15,689 nt of DNA from JAWXCH01 sp034440595 (GCA_034440595.1 JAWXCH010000083.1:1-15689); one strand, 5' to 3'. Positions 1-8,106 are shown, numbered from the stretch's first letter. Notes: a model not told the origin generated them from the letters alone. Numbers and translations: made by a program.

Positions 1-118
1 CGCTAAGCCGGTTATTGCTTAATACCGGTACCACTTTGCAAATACACTTGTAATTCAGCGTAAATATCGGCGTTTTGCGACGTTCCGAAAGCCCGCGACC
101 GTTTTGGGCGTGAGGCGG

Positions 119-145
119 TTGATCCATCGTCCAAAATCGTATAAA
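119..145 (+). promoter_or_regulatory. Weak candidate promoter upstream of rpsR
   Basis: TTGATC (119-124) and TATAAA (140-145) resemble sigma70 -35 and -10 boxes, 59 bases before the rpsR start. The spacer is only 15 bases, shorter than the usual 17, so the pair may be fortuitous. The rest of 1-203 holds no convincing gene. A short inverted repeat at 8-28 (CCGGT / ACCGG) has no T-run after it. Confidence 0.3.
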
Positions 146-203
146 CTTGCGACTTCCCAAATATCTCAAGACTTAACCGTTTTTCAGTTCCAAGCGAGTC
201 CTT

Positions 204-476
204 ATGTCCTTTGTTCGACGTGATAAACCGGTACGCAAGCGAGCCAAAGCCAAGCCTCGTGGCAAGAAGAAAGACCCGATCTTTATTGATGGCCAGCGCC
301 CGCGGCCGATGTACATCGACTACAAGGATCTGGAACTGCTGACCAAACTGACCAATCGCCAAGGCAAGATCGTCAGCCGCCGCAAGAGTGGCTGCACGGC
401 CGCCAGCCAACACGCGGTGACTTCGGCCATCAAGCGGGCACGCTTTATGGCACTATTGCCGTATGTCGGCGAGTAG
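204..476 (+). CDS. rpsR: 30S ribosomal protein bS18
   Basis: This encodes bS18, a small-subunit ribosomal protein that binds 16S rRNA beside bS6 on the platform. The 90-residue product has the normal family length. The basic N-terminal tail (residues 1-25, rich in R and K) is followed by the family core: YIDYKDLELLTKL around residues 37-49, then a GKIVSRRKSGCTAASQ segment and the closing AIKRARFMALLPY. The ATG at 204 is the only start giving a full-length protein; no strong ribosome binding site precedes it. The usual partners rpsF, ssb and rplI are not beside it here, and the next gene starts 98 bases later, past a terminator. It is probably transcribed alone or as the last gene of a unit that begins before the window. 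Confidence 0.97.
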   Translation: MSFVRRDKPVRKRAKAKPRGKKKDPIFIDGQRPRPMYIDYKDLELLTKLTNRQGKIVSRRKSGCTAASQHAVTSAIKRARFMALLPYVGE

Positions 477-512
477 TTGCCGGTACCCGATCGGTCAATC
501 AATAGTAGAATC

Positions 513-548
513 AAAGGACAAGGTGCCTCGGTGCTGAGTCCTTTTTTT
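513..548 (+). terminator. Intrinsic terminator after rpsR
   Basis: AAAGGAC (513-519) pairs perfectly with GTCCTTT (538-544), with further GC and wobble pairing inside. The 3' arm runs straight into seven T (542-548). It starts 36 bases after the rpsR stop and ends 26 bases before the next start, so it separates rpsR from the thioesterase operon. Confidence 0.8.
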
Positions 549-574
549 ATGCGCGAAGTCTTACCATAAGCAGC

Positions 575-1006
575 ATGCCGACGTTTCAAACAACTCGCCG
601 AGTCGAATTCCGCGACACCGATGCCGCCGGGATCATGCACTTTTCGGCGTTCTTCACCAAGTTTGAATCGGTCGAACATGAGTTCCTGCGGAGTGTCGGG
701 CTGAGTGTGGTGGCTCACCAGCCGGAAGGGATTCTCACCTGGCCACGTGTCTCGGCTACGTGCGACTATCGTGGACCAGCGCGGTTTGAAGATGTGCTGG
801 ATATCTCACTCAGAATTGCACGCTTGGGGGAGAAGAGCGTCACCTGGCATTTCACCGCGACGACAAATGGCCAGCCCGTTGCCGATGGGCGGATTGTGGC
901 GGTCTGTGTGCGACTAACAGCGGGTGGGAAAATGGAGAGTACGCCGATTCCTGCTGAGGTCTCGGACAAGCTGAGGCCAATTGTTAAGACAACTCCAGCC
1001 AGCTAA
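575..1006 (+). CDS. Hotdog-fold acyl-CoA thioesterase (4HBT/YbgC type)
   Basis: This is a predicted cytoplasmic thioesterase that hydrolyses acyl-CoA or aryl-CoA thioesters; the substrate cannot be read from sequence. The 143-residue length fits a single hotdog domain. Near the N-terminus, FRDTDAAGIMHFSAFF (residues 12-27) matches the 4-hydroxybenzoyl-CoA thioesterase/YbgC signature, in which an Asp (here D16) is the catalytic carboxylate and the G-[IV]-x-[HY]-F stretch starts the central helix. The C-terminal half contains the expected beta strands (for example LDISLRIARLG and VTWHFTA). No signal peptide is visible. The stop lies 10 bases before the ATPase ATG, so the two genes are very probably co-transcribed. 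That ties this enzyme to the lipid-exporter-like ABC system that follows. The general family is secure, the biological role is open. Confidence 0.85.
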   Translation: MPTFQTTRRVEFRDTDAAGIMHFSAFFTKFESVEHEFLRSVGLSVVAHQPEGILTWPRVSATCDYRGPARFEDVLDISLRIARLGEKSVTWHFTATTNGQPVADGRIVAVCVRLTAGGKMESTPIPAEVSDKLRPIVKTTPAS

Positions 1007-1016
1007 CCAGCGCCCT

Positions 1017-1694
1017 ATGCCGGATCTGATTGTCGAACGTGTGACCAAGGAGTTTCCGACGCGCGGCGAACCGCTACAGGTCTTGCGTGGGGTCTCCTTG
1101 GAACTGTCGCGCGGGGAGAATCTGGCGATTCTAGGCCCGAGCGGGTCGGGCAAGAGTACGCTGTTGTACATTATTGGCACGTTGGATCAGGCGACGGCGG
1201 GGACGGTGACGCTGCACAATGAAGTGCTGACCACACTGGATGAACCACGCCTGGCCGATATGCGCAATCGGCAGATTGGCTTTGTGTTTCAAGAACATCA
1301 TCTGCTGCCGCAGTGCTCGGTGCTGGAGAATGTGCTGCTGCCGACAATTGCGAATGGTCAGGCAAGTGGGGAGACGACAGAGCGAGCGCGGATGTTACTG
1401 GACCGGGTGGGACTGGCCGAGCGGCTGGAGCATCGACCGGCAGAATTATCAGGGGGAGAGCGGCAGCGTGCGGCAATCGCTCGGGCACTCATTCACCGCC
1501 CTGCTCTGCTGCTGGCAGATGAACCGACGGGGAACCTGGACCGCACGACTGCGGCGAGCGTTGGGCGGTTGCTGCTGGAATTGCAACAGAGCGAGGGGAT
1601 GATGCTAATCACCGTGACGCATAGCCAGGACCTGGCGGGGATTTTTTCGCGGCGGATGGAGTTTGATGATGGACTTCTGCATGTGCGGAGTTAA
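1017..1694 (+). CDS. ABC transporter ATP-binding protein, LolD/YbbA/MacB type
   Basis: This is the ATPase subunit that powers an FtsX-type (type VII) ABC system from the cytoplasmic face of the inner membrane. The 225 residues form a single complete nucleotide-binding domain: Walker A GPSGSGKST (40-48), Q-loop Q92 in FVFQEHHLLP, signature LSGGE (144-148), Walker B LLLADEP (164-170) with catalytic E169, and switch H202. FVFQ..HLLP followed by LLLADEPTGNLD is typical of the LolD/FtsE/MacB branch rather than of importers. An upstream in-frame ATG at 981 would overlap the thioesterase by 26 bases and add 12 residues of no family character, so the ATG at 1017 is preferred. The matching permease is the next gene, 238 bases downstream, beyond a palindromic repeat. 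YbbA is favoured over LolD because only one permease, of YbbP-like size, follows. Confidence 0.93.
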   Translation: MPDLIVERVTKEFPTRGEPLQVLRGVSLELSRGENLAILGPSGSGKSTLLYIIGTLDQATAGTVTLHNEVLTTLDEPRLADMRNRQIGFVFQEHHLLPQCSVLENVLLPTIANGQASGETTERARMLLDRVGLAERLEHRPAELSGGERQRAAIARALIHRPALLLADEPTGNLDRTTAASVGRLLLELQQSEGMMLITVTHSQDLAGIFSRRMEFDDGLLHVRS

Positions 1695-1717
1695 ACGGTT
1701 GCGTGTTGAAGAAGATC

Positions 1718-1865
1718 TCACGCAAAGACGCAAAGAAGAATGCTCGACAGGAAAGCAAATCAAATTCCATCCAGTTCATCCTGTCCATCCTTGTTCAGTT
1801 TTTAAACAAGGATGGACAGGATAAAGATTGAAGACACATCTTTGCGCCTCCGCGTCTTTGCGTGA
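1718..1865. repeat. Nested palindromic intergenic repeat
   Basis: Two perfect inverted repeats are nested. The outer arms are TCACGCAAAGACGC (1718-1731) and its complement (1852-1865). The inner arms are ATCCTGTCCATCCTTGTT (1778-1795) and its complement (1805-1822), around a 9-base T-rich loop. The right side also carries degenerate tandem TTTGCG units (1841-1865). From memory, 'cgcaaagacgcaaag' and 'atcctgtccatcc' strings recur between genes in many environmental bacteria; I cannot search to confirm. The element separates the ATPase from its permease, and an intact hairpin could attenuate read-through. Confidence 0.8.
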
Positions 1866-1932
1866 ATTCTTTTTTTGCTTACGGTCTTCGAGTTGTGCAC
1901 GTACTGAAATAATCACTCAGTCCACTATCTAT

Positions 1933-4900
1933 ATGTCACGCTGGAAGCTAATACTGCGATCGCTGGTGCATGGGTGGCGGATCCATCTGGCGGTGATGCT
2001 GGGCGTGGTGGCGGCCACGGCGGTGTTGACCGGTGCGCTGCTGGTAGGGGACTCTGTGCGCGGAAGCCTGCGCGATATCACACTGGATCGACTGGGGCGG
2101 TTTGATGCGGTGCTGGTGACTCCAACGTTCTTTCGTGCCGCACTAGCCGATGAGGTTCGCGCCTCCGATGGTTTCTCAACATACTATGCCGATGCGATTC
2201 CGGCGATCTTTTTGCAAGGAACGTTGGATCGGCCATCTCCGACTGGAACAGGAGGGGGAACGGCCCGTGCTAGCGGCGTGTCTGTCTTAGGAATCGATGA
2301 GAGATTTTGGCAGCAGTCGACCTCCCCTGCCCCGCCGCAGTTGAAACCGAATGAGGTGATTCTCAACCAACCTCTGGCGACTGAGTTGCAGGCCAAGGTG
2401 GGTGACCGAGTGCTGCTGCGGCTGCCGCAGATGAACGACATTCCGGCAGATAGCGCACTGGGTCGCAAGATTGCGACCTCGCGCAGTCGTAATTTAACCG
2501 TGTCGGCAATTATCCCGGCCACAGGACTTGGTCGATTCAGTCTTAGTCCTTCACAGCTAGAGTCGAAGAACGCGTTTGTTTCGACAGAAACGCTGCAGAG
2601 CTTGCTCGACCAGCCGGGTAAGGTGAATGCGATATTGGTCGCTTCGCGGGAAGTTGAGCCGGGTGACGGGGCTTCGCTTGCGGCGGGTGAAGAGGTTTTG
2701 AAAAAGTGGCTACGCCCACAGTTGGCGGATTATGGAATACGTTTGGCGGCAACTCCGCGCGGTTATCTGGATTTCAATAGCGATCAGATGCTAATCCCGC
2801 CGGCGGCAAGTGAAGCGATTTTTTCTGCCTTCGCCAAGCAGCAGGCGCAACCGGTGCTGGTGTATCTGGCCAATTATATTTTGGCAGGCGACAAGACGGA
2901 CGATGGACTGCGTAAGGGAAAGATTCCGTACTCGACGGTGGCCGGGATCGATGTCACAACTGAGCCGCCGCTGGGGCCGTTGGAAACGGCAGACGGGCCG
3001 CTCACGTCCATTGGCGATGACGAGATTGTGCTGAATCGTTGGGCAGCGGATGACCTGAGGGCGCAGGGTGTCGATGTGCAGCCCGGTGGGCCGATTGAGC
3101 TGATTTATTTTGAACCGGAGAGTACGCACGGCGAGGTGAAGGAGCAACGTGCGACTTTCAAGCTGAAGGCTGTTGTCGAAATGTCTGGCGCAGCGGCGGA
3201 TAAGGACTTGACGCCGGAGCTAGAAGGGGTGACGGATCAGGAGTCGATTGACAATTGGGATCCGCCGTTTCCGTACGACTCCTCGCGTGTGCGGAGTGTT
3301 AAGCCGAACGATCAGGATGAGGCGTATTGGGATGAGTACCGTGCCACGCCGAAAGCGTTTGTCTCGCTGGCAACGGCGCGTAAGCTGTGGAGCAGCCGCT
3401 TTGGTAGTACCACCAGCATTCGCGTGCCGATTGAAAACGGTCTGTCGGCTGATGCAGCGGCAAAGCAGGTACAAATCGATCCGGCGAAACTCGGCTTTCA
3501 GTTCTTGCCCGTGAAGCGGCTGGGGCTGGAGGCGAGTGCCGGCACCACCCCGTTTGATTTGCTGTTTTTGGGATTCAGCTTTTTTATCATCGCGGCGGCC
3601 ATTCTGTTGATCGCGCTGCTTTTCAAGCTGGGCATCGACCAGCGTGCCGATCAGATTGGGCTGCTATTGGCTTGCGGAATCTCGCAACAGAGAACACGCG
3701 GAATTTTATTGCGAGAAGGGATGCTGGTGGCGGTTGCCGGTTCGGCGATCGGAGTACTCGTCGGGATCAGCTATGCGGCGCTGATGATTGCTGGACTGCG
3801 CACCTGGTGGGTGGATGCCATCAGTACGCCATTTTTGCAGTTGCATATCACGTCGCGAAGTTTGTGGATTGGGGCGCTGGCTGGAATCGTGATTGCAGTG
3901 CTGACAATCGCGTTGTCATTGAGATCGCTCAGAAAGGTCTCGATTCGGCAGTTGCTGGCAGGTCAAACCGTTGAGAGTCGATTTCGTCGGCATGCTGGAC
4001 GCTGGTCGAAAGCCATTGCGATTGTGCTAGTGGTGCTGGCTGCTATTCTGGTTGGCATGGCGATACTGCTGCAAGGAGAAGCTCGTGCGGGAGCGTTTTT
4101 TGGCTCAGGGTTCTTGGTCCTGGGAGGGCTGCTGGCTTGTGTCTGGCAGCGACTGAGTGGACAGAGTCCCAGAACAGCTAGCCAGCCGACGACACTACCG
4201 CGACTCGCCTGGCGGAACGGCGCACGGGCACCGCTGCGCAGCACGCTAACGATCGGCCTTATTGCGGCAGCCTGTTTTTTGATAGTGGCGATCAGTGCAT
4301 TTCGGCTTAGTCCTTCACCGGACACCGGCGATCGGAACAGTGGCTCTGGAGGTTATCAAGGGATGGCGACGAGCGATCAGCCGATTTATCAAAATCTGAA
4401 CGACGTCGCCGCTCGGACCGAATTAGGTTTCGATGAGGAGGCGGAGAAGGTCGTTGCAGAGTCGCAAATCATACCCCTGCGAGTGCAGAGTGGTGACGAC
4501 GCGAGTTGTTTGAATCTCTATAGCCCACGACAGCCGCGTGTGCTCGGTGTCACGCCAGCGATGATCGAGCGTGGAGGCTTTCAATGGGGTGACACAGCGG
4601 CGACGGGTGATGCTGCAAAAGCTAATCCCTGGCTATTGCTTGAACGAGTGGCGAGCGTATCGCAATCGGGTGCTGCTCAACCGATTCCTGTGGTGCTGGA
4701 TCAGAACACGGCGCTGTATAGTTTGCATCTGAGTGGCAAGCCGGGGGACCGGCTGACGATTCAGGATTTGCAAGGGAACGATGTTGAGCTGGAAGTGGTG
4801 GGCCTGCTGAAGAACAGTATTTTTCAGGGGGACCTGCTCATCGGCGAGGCTGATTTCAAACGGCTGTTTCCGACGGTCAGTGGATATCGGATGTTTCTCG

Positions 4901-5418
4901 TTGCAGAAGATAGTGGTACGCAGCACCGCGCTAGTGATTCAGCGCTCGCCACTACACTGGAAAACTCATTAGGGGACTATGGCCTGGACATAGTGCCGAC
5001 TGCTGATCGACTGGCGGCGCTAATGGCGGTGCAGAATACGTACCTGTCGACGTTTCAGAGTCTTGGCGGCCTCGGGCTACTACTCGGCGTGTTTGGCCTG
5101 GCCACAGTGCAACTGCGCAGCGTGCTGGAGCGGCGCAGTGAACTGGCGCTGATGCGCGCCGTTGGTTTTCGACGCCGGCGCCTGGCAAGCATGGTGCTAC
5201 TGGAGAACGGATCGCTGTTGCTTGTTGGACTGGGGGTCGGCGTGATCGCAGCGCTGGTGGCCATCTCGCCGAATCTGCTCTCGGGTGACGCGGGGCTACC
5301 TATTGACTCACTGGCGATCATGCTGTTAGTGATTCTGGCGGCTGGGTTACTGGCCGGCATCGCAGCAGTGCGGGCAGTATTGAGAGCGCCGCTGGTGGGT
5401 GCGCTGCGTGGAGAATAA
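1933..5418 (+). CDS. FtsX/YbbP-type ABC transporter permease, ten helices
   Basis: This is the membrane subunit partnering the ATPase upstream. The 1161 residues contain two FtsX-type units and about ten transmembrane helices: one near residues 17-38, a large extracytoplasmic domain (about 45-535), helices near 542-566, 594-622 and 644-663, a central pair near 693-712 and 720-738, one near 771-789, a second extracytoplasmic domain (about 793-1038), and three more near 1041-1060, 1090-1113 and 1126-1147. Each FtsX unit has the cytoplasmic coupling segment after its first helix: RADQIGLLLACGISQQR and RRSELALMRAVGFRRRR. This 1+3+2+1+3 layout is that of YbbP-like permeases. LolC/E, MacB and FtsX are shorter, with four helices. 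The frame is open back to an ATG at 1828, but that start lies inside the palindromic repeat and encodes a non-family leader. The ATG at 1933, followed directly by a basic stretch and the first helix, is preferred. Likely substrates are lipids or other hydrophobic molecules, by analogy only. Confidence 0.9.
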   Translation: MSRWKLILRSLVHGWRIHLAVMLGVVAATAVLTGALLVGDSVRGSLRDITLDRLGRFDAVLVTPTFFRAALADEVRASDGFSTYYADAIPAIFLQGTLDRPSPTGTGGGTARASGVSVLGIDERFWQQSTSPAPPQLKPNEVILNQPLATELQAKVGDRVLLRLPQMNDIPADSALGRKIATSRSRNLTVSAIIPATGLGRFSLSPSQLESKNAFVSTETLQSLLDQPGKVNAILVASREVEPGDGASLAAGEEVLKKWLRPQLADYGIRLAATPRGYLDFNSDQMLIPPAASEAIFSAFAKQQAQPVLVYLANYILAGDKTDDGLRKGKIPYSTVAGIDVTTEPPLGPLETADGPLTSIGDDEIVLNRWAADDLRAQGVDVQPGGPIELIYFEPESTHGEVKEQRATFKLKAVVEMSGAAADKDLTPELEGVTDQESIDNWDPPFPYDSSRVRSVKPNDQDEAYWDEYRATPKAFVSLATARKLWSSRFGSTTSIRVPIENGLSADAAAKQVQIDPAKLGFQFLPVKRLGLEASAGTTPFDLLFLGFSFFIIAAAILLIALLFKLGIDQRADQIGLLLACGISQQRTRGILLREGMLVAVAGSAIGVLVGISYAALMIAGLRTWWVDAISTPFLQLHITSRSLWIGALAGIVIAVLTIALSLRSLRKVSIRQLLAGQTVESRFRRHAGRWSKAIAIVLVVLAAILVGMAILLQGEARAGAFFGSGFLVLGGLLACVWQRLSGQSPRTASQPTTLPRLAWRNGARAPLRSTLTIGLIAAACFLIVAISAFRLSPSPDTGDRNSGSGGYQGMATSDQPIYQNLNDVAARTELGFDEEAEKVVAESQIIPLRVQSGDDASCLNLYSPRQPRVLGVTPAMIERGGFQWGDTAATGDAAKANPWLLLERVASVSQSGAAQPIPVVLDQNTALYSLHLSGKPGDRLTIQDLQGNDVELEVVGLLKNSIFQGDLLIGEADFKRLFPTVSGYRMFLVAEDSGTQHRASDSALATTLENSLGDYGLDIVPTADRLAALMAVQNTYLSTFQSLGGLGLLLGVFGLATVQLRSVLERRSELALMRAVGFRRRRLASMVLLENGSLLLVGLGVGVIAALVAISPNLLSGDAGLPIDSLAIMLLVILAAGLLAGIAAVRAVLRAPLVGALRGE

Positions 5419-5481
5419 TGGCGTATATTTAATGTGAGCAACTCGTGCTGCGTGTATCGCATTCCGCAGTTTGCCCCTCTT

Positions 5482-5490
5482 TGCTACACT
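5482..5490 (+). promoter_or_regulatory. Candidate extended -10 box before the DMT-like permease
   Basis: TGCTACACT (5482-5490) fits the extended -10 pattern TG-N-TAnnnT, 39 bases before the permease ATG. No good -35 box is present at the right distance, which is tolerated for extended -10 promoters. A GGGAGAG (5518-5524) five bases before the ATG at 5530 is a plausible ribosome binding site. Confidence 0.35.
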
Positions 5491-5529
5491 GGCGGTCGCG
5501 TAAATGAATGTCTCCCTGGGAGAGTGCTG

Positions 5530-6510
5530 ATGAAAAGCCTGGCCGCCATACCGCTATCGATTCTGACCACCGCCTTTTGCTGGGGGGTCTATGCCGTTGT
5601 CATGAAAAACGGCCAGCAGGCAATGGGAAACAGCAAGTTGCTGCCATTCATTTGGGTTGGGCTGGCGTACTTTGTCCTGGCGGTCATCTTGCCAAGCATC
5701 TGGTTGCAATGGTACGGCGAAAAAGGATCTTGGACCGCTAGCGGCATCTTGTGGAGTCTGATCGCCGGTGCTGCGGGGGCGCTCGGGGCACTCGGCATCA
5801 TCATGGCGCTCACCTTTGGTGGCAACCCGATCTATGTCGCTCCGCTGGTGTTTGGTGGTGCGCCCGTGGTCAACACCGCCGTGACCATGTACATGAACAA
5901 ATCGCTGAAACAAGCCAGCCCGATGTTCTTGGCTGGGCTGATCCTGGTGATTGCTGGAGCGTCAATCGTGCTGATTTTTCGACCGGCAGGTCATGGCGGA
6001 GCTACCGAAACGCGCATGGAAGAGTTTTCGGAATGGGTCAAGGTCGTCGGCTCGATTGCGCTGACCATTTTCAGTTGGGGAATTTATGGACCGGTTTTGC
6101 ATAAGGGACAAATGGCGATGCAAGGGAGTCGGCTGCGACCGCTGGTCTGTGTCGGCGTTTCGTACTTTGTGATCGCCGTATTGATACCACTGATTCTGCG
6201 TGCCATCATCGACGAAGGGGGTAGCTACACCAACGCGGGTGCTGCCTGGAGTTTTCTCGGAGGTGCCGCAGGCGCAATCGGTGCGATTGGCATCATCATG
6301 GCGTTCAATTTTGGTGGCAAACCGATATATGTTATGCCACTGGTATTTGGACTGGCACCAATCATCAATACCTTCACCAGCATGATCGTCGAAAAACCGG
6401 TCGACCCGATTAGACCGACATTTATTGCAGGACTGATCATAACAGTCATTGGCGCAGTGACCGTGCTGGTCTTTGCGCCGAAGGGGCATCCGCCAGCGGT
6501 GGCGAAGTAG
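5530..6510 (+). CDS. DMT/EamA-like permease with a tandem internal duplication
   Basis: This is a polytopic inner-membrane protein of 326 residues, almost entirely hydrophobic, with ten predicted helices in two five-helix halves joined by a short polar linker (around HGGATETRMEEFSEW). That is the DMT/EamA architecture, in which an odd number of helices per half gives antiparallel repeats. The halves (about residues 8-155 and 174-321) align without gaps at about half of positions, with shared blocks such as SGWG-like motifs near helix 1, GAAGA[LI]GA[LI]GIIMA, FGG[NK]PIYV.PLVFG.AP..NT and F[LI]AGLI. The substrate is unknown; sugar or metabolite export or uptake is typical for the superfamily. 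The frame is open back to 5434, but the ATG at 5530 with GGGAGAG upstream opens directly into the first helix and is chosen. It stands alone, 111 bases after the ABC permease. Confidence 0.8.
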   Translation: MKSLAAIPLSILTTAFCWGVYAVVMKNGQQAMGNSKLLPFIWVGLAYFVLAVILPSIWLQWYGEKGSWTASGILWSLIAGAAGALGALGIIMALTFGGNPIYVAPLVFGGAPVVNTAVTMYMNKSLKQASPMFLAGLILVIAGASIVLIFRPAGHGGATETRMEEFSEWVKVVGSIALTIFSWGIYGPVLHKGQMAMQGSRLRPLVCVGVSYFVIAVLIPLILRAIIDEGGSYTNAGAAWSFLGGAAGAIGAIGIIMAFNFGGKPIYVMPLVFGLAPIINTFTSMIVEKPVDPIRPTFIAGLIITVIGAVTVLVFAPKGHPPAVAK

Positions 6511-6613
6511 TCGCTGCGCGAGAGAGTAGAACAGGTGAAGGTCATACGTAATCGATAGTTCTTGGTGCATTATACGCACGATACAGACGCTCTGCTGTGT
6601 GGGCCGACCGCAC

Positions 6614-6680
6614 TAGCCAAAGGCTACGGCACGGGGACCGTGCCTGCTACGTTTCATCATGCGGAGCATGATGACTACAT
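6614..6680. repeat. Cluster of three triloop hairpins (REP-like element)
   Basis: Three perfect short hairpins follow one another, each with a three-base loop: TAGCC-AAA-GGCTA (6614-6626), GGCACGG-GGA-CCGTGCC (6628-6644) and CATCATGC-GGA-GCATGATG (6655-6673), followed by ACTACAT (6674-6680). The last hairpin with its flank recurs in altered form at 8530-8555. The cluster lies between two convergent genes and ends at the first base of the queE stop codon, so it could act as a bidirectional terminator or mRNA end. Confidence 0.75.
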
Positions 6681-7366
6681 CACGTGCCGCGTGTGTAGCC
6701 GAACCATTCAATCTGCTTGCGCGGGCAGTAGGTCAGATCATGTTGTTGGCAGTACTGTGGCAGCCAGGTTTCGTGCCGGGCCAGCGTCTCTGGATCGATC
6801 CCTTGCGGCATGAGTAGCACGTTCTCACACTTAATTTCGTTGAATTCACGCAGATAATCTTCCACCTCGGCGCAGTCGTTGAGGGAATCGACGACAAACT
6901 TGAATTGATAGTCGTGTGCGGAAATGAGTGCGCGAATCACATCCGGCGCATGGCGGTCCCGCTCGTGTCGCTGTTGCCACCGCGCACCAACCGCCAATGG
7001 TGGACGCGAATTGGCCAGCTTTGGGCTGATGCTCAAGAGGTCGCATTCCACTGGCAAAAATAGTGTGCCGGCAGTTTCGATCGTGATATATGAACCAATC
7101 GCACGCAGCCGTTGTGTTAGCGGAACCAGCTCGGCATGCAGCATTGGCTCGCCACCGGTCAGCACCACGTGGGTGCATTGTAGCTCGACGACCTGCTGCA
7201 TGATCTCGTCAACGCTCCGGTCGTCCCCTTCCGGCTGCCACGATGTGTACGGTGTATCGCAGAATCCACAGCGCAGATTGCACCCGCTGGTGCGCACAAA
7301 AATGCTTTCGACGCCGGTGTGGCGACCTTCTCCCTGGATCGATTTGTAGAGTTCGGCGATGCGCAT
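6680..7366 (-). CDS. queE: 7-carboxy-7-deazaguanine synthase, radical SAM
   Basis: QueE converts 6-carboxy-tetrahydropterin to 7-carboxy-7-deazaguanine, the ring-contracting step of queuosine biosynthesis, in the cytoplasm. The 228-residue length is normal. Visible motifs are QGEG (11-14), the radical SAM cluster motif C29-x3-C33-x2-C36 (CNLRCGFC), TGGEP for SAM binding (70-74), ETAGT (97-101), SPK (114-116) and MPQG (186-189), as expected for the family. The chosen ATG sits one base after the queC stop codon (TGA-A-ATG on the minus strand). The frame is open further upstream, but that would extend well into queC. Tight spacing means queC and queE are one transcript. A hairpin cluster begins seven bases past the queE stop. 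Confidence 0.95.
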   Translation of the reverse strand: MRIAELYKSIQGEGRHTGVESIFVRTSGCNLRCGFCDTPYTSWQPEGDDRSVDEIMQQVVELQCTHVVLTGGEPMLHAELVPLTQRLRAIGSYITIETAGTLFLPVECDLLSISPKLANSRPPLAVGARWQQRHERDRHAPDVIRALISAHDYQFKFVVDSLNDCAEVEDYLREFNEIKCENVLLMPQGIDPETLARHETWLPQYCQQHDLTYCPRKQIEWFGYTRGT

Positions 7367-7367
7367 T

Positions 7368-8051
7368 TCAAATAGTATCGGCCGGGTCCGGGATACCTGC
7401 CGCTGCAAAGCCCGCACGGCGGATCTGGCAGGAGTCGCAGTGCCCACAAGGTCGACCGGTGGGATCGGGATCATAGCAACTATGTGTCAAGCCATAGTCC
7501 AGGCCTAGCTCAACTCCACGGCGAATAATGTCAGCCTTGGACATGAGGATCAACGGGGTATGGATCTTGAACTGCAATTCTCCTTCGACACCCGCCTTGG
7601 TCGCTAGGTTCGCTAGTCGTTCAAAGGCCGCGATGAATTCTGGTCGACAGTCGGGGTAGCCGCTGTAGTCCACAGCGTTCACTCCGATGAAAATATCCGC
7701 CGCCGACAAGGTCTCTGCGTATGCCAGTGCCAACGACAAGAACACCGTATTTCGCGCCGGGACATAGGTGATCGGAATGCCGTGCTGCATCTGATTATCG
7801 GTGCGATCTTTCGGCACATCGATCGCCGCGGTCAGGGCACTGGCACCAAACTGCGATAGGTCAATCGATAGCGTCACGTGGCTTTTGACACCCAGCGCCG
7901 CGGCCACACGGGCAGCAGCCTGCAACTCAAAATGATGCCGCTGACCGTATGCCAGCGACAGGGCGTGCAGTTCAAACCCATCGGCACGGGCAATAACACC
8001 GGTGGTGGCGGAATCGAGACCTCCGGAAAGTAACAGGACGGCTGGTTTCAT
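7368..8051 (-). CDS. queC: 7-cyano-7-deazaguanine (preQ0) synthase
   Basis: QueC uses ATP and ammonia to turn 7-carboxy-7-deazaguanine into preQ0. The 227 residues show the PP-loop SGGLDS (9-14) that binds ATP, the YGQRH motif (35-39), the YVPARNT segment (96-102), and a C-terminal zinc site C192, C202, C205, C208 (SCYDP...CGHCDSC). All are characteristic of QueC. The ATG at 8051 gives a protein starting KPAVLLLSGG, as in the family; an in-frame extension to 8153 would run across the spacer and into queF and is rejected. It is the first gene of a two-gene minus-strand unit with queE, and it is divergent from queF with an 82-base shared spacer. Confidence 0.96.
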   Translation of the reverse strand: MKPAVLLLSGGLDSATTGVIARADGFELHALSLAYGQRHHFELQAAARVAAALGVKSHVTLSIDLSQFGASALTAAIDVPKDRTDNQMQHGIPITYVPARNTVFLSLALAYAETLSAADIFIGVNAVDYSGYPDCRPEFIAAFERLANLATKAGVEGELQFKIHTPLILMSKADIIRRGVELGLDYGLTHSCYDPDPTGRPCGHCDSCQIRRAGFAAAGIPDPADTI

Positions 8052-8059
8052 AGCGGTGA

Positions 8060-8106
8060 ATTGTGGTGATGCAGGGGTGGCCGACAAACGCCCATCATGC
8101 CACAAT
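8060..8106. promoter_or_regulatory. Long imperfect hairpin in the queC/queF divergent spacer
   Basis: ATTGTGG (8060-8066) pairs with CCACAAT (8100-8106), TGAT (8067-8070) with ATCA (8094-8097), and GGGTG (8075-8079) with CGCCC (8089-8093, one wobble), leaving small bulges and a 9-base loop. It fills over half of the 82-base spacer, so both genes could be affected as a DNA operator or as leader RNA. I see no match to the known preQ1 riboswitch layout (a short hairpin followed by an A-rich tail). Confidence 0.45.

Noticed and set aside
12..413. 133-codon minus-strand open frame over rpsR
   Set aside because: It is antisense to a certain ribosomal protein gene and has no family character.
1828..1932. 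35-codon upstream extension of the ABC permease
   Set aside because: It begins inside the palindromic repeat and encodes a leader unlike permease N-termini; the ATG at 1933 leads straight into the first helix.
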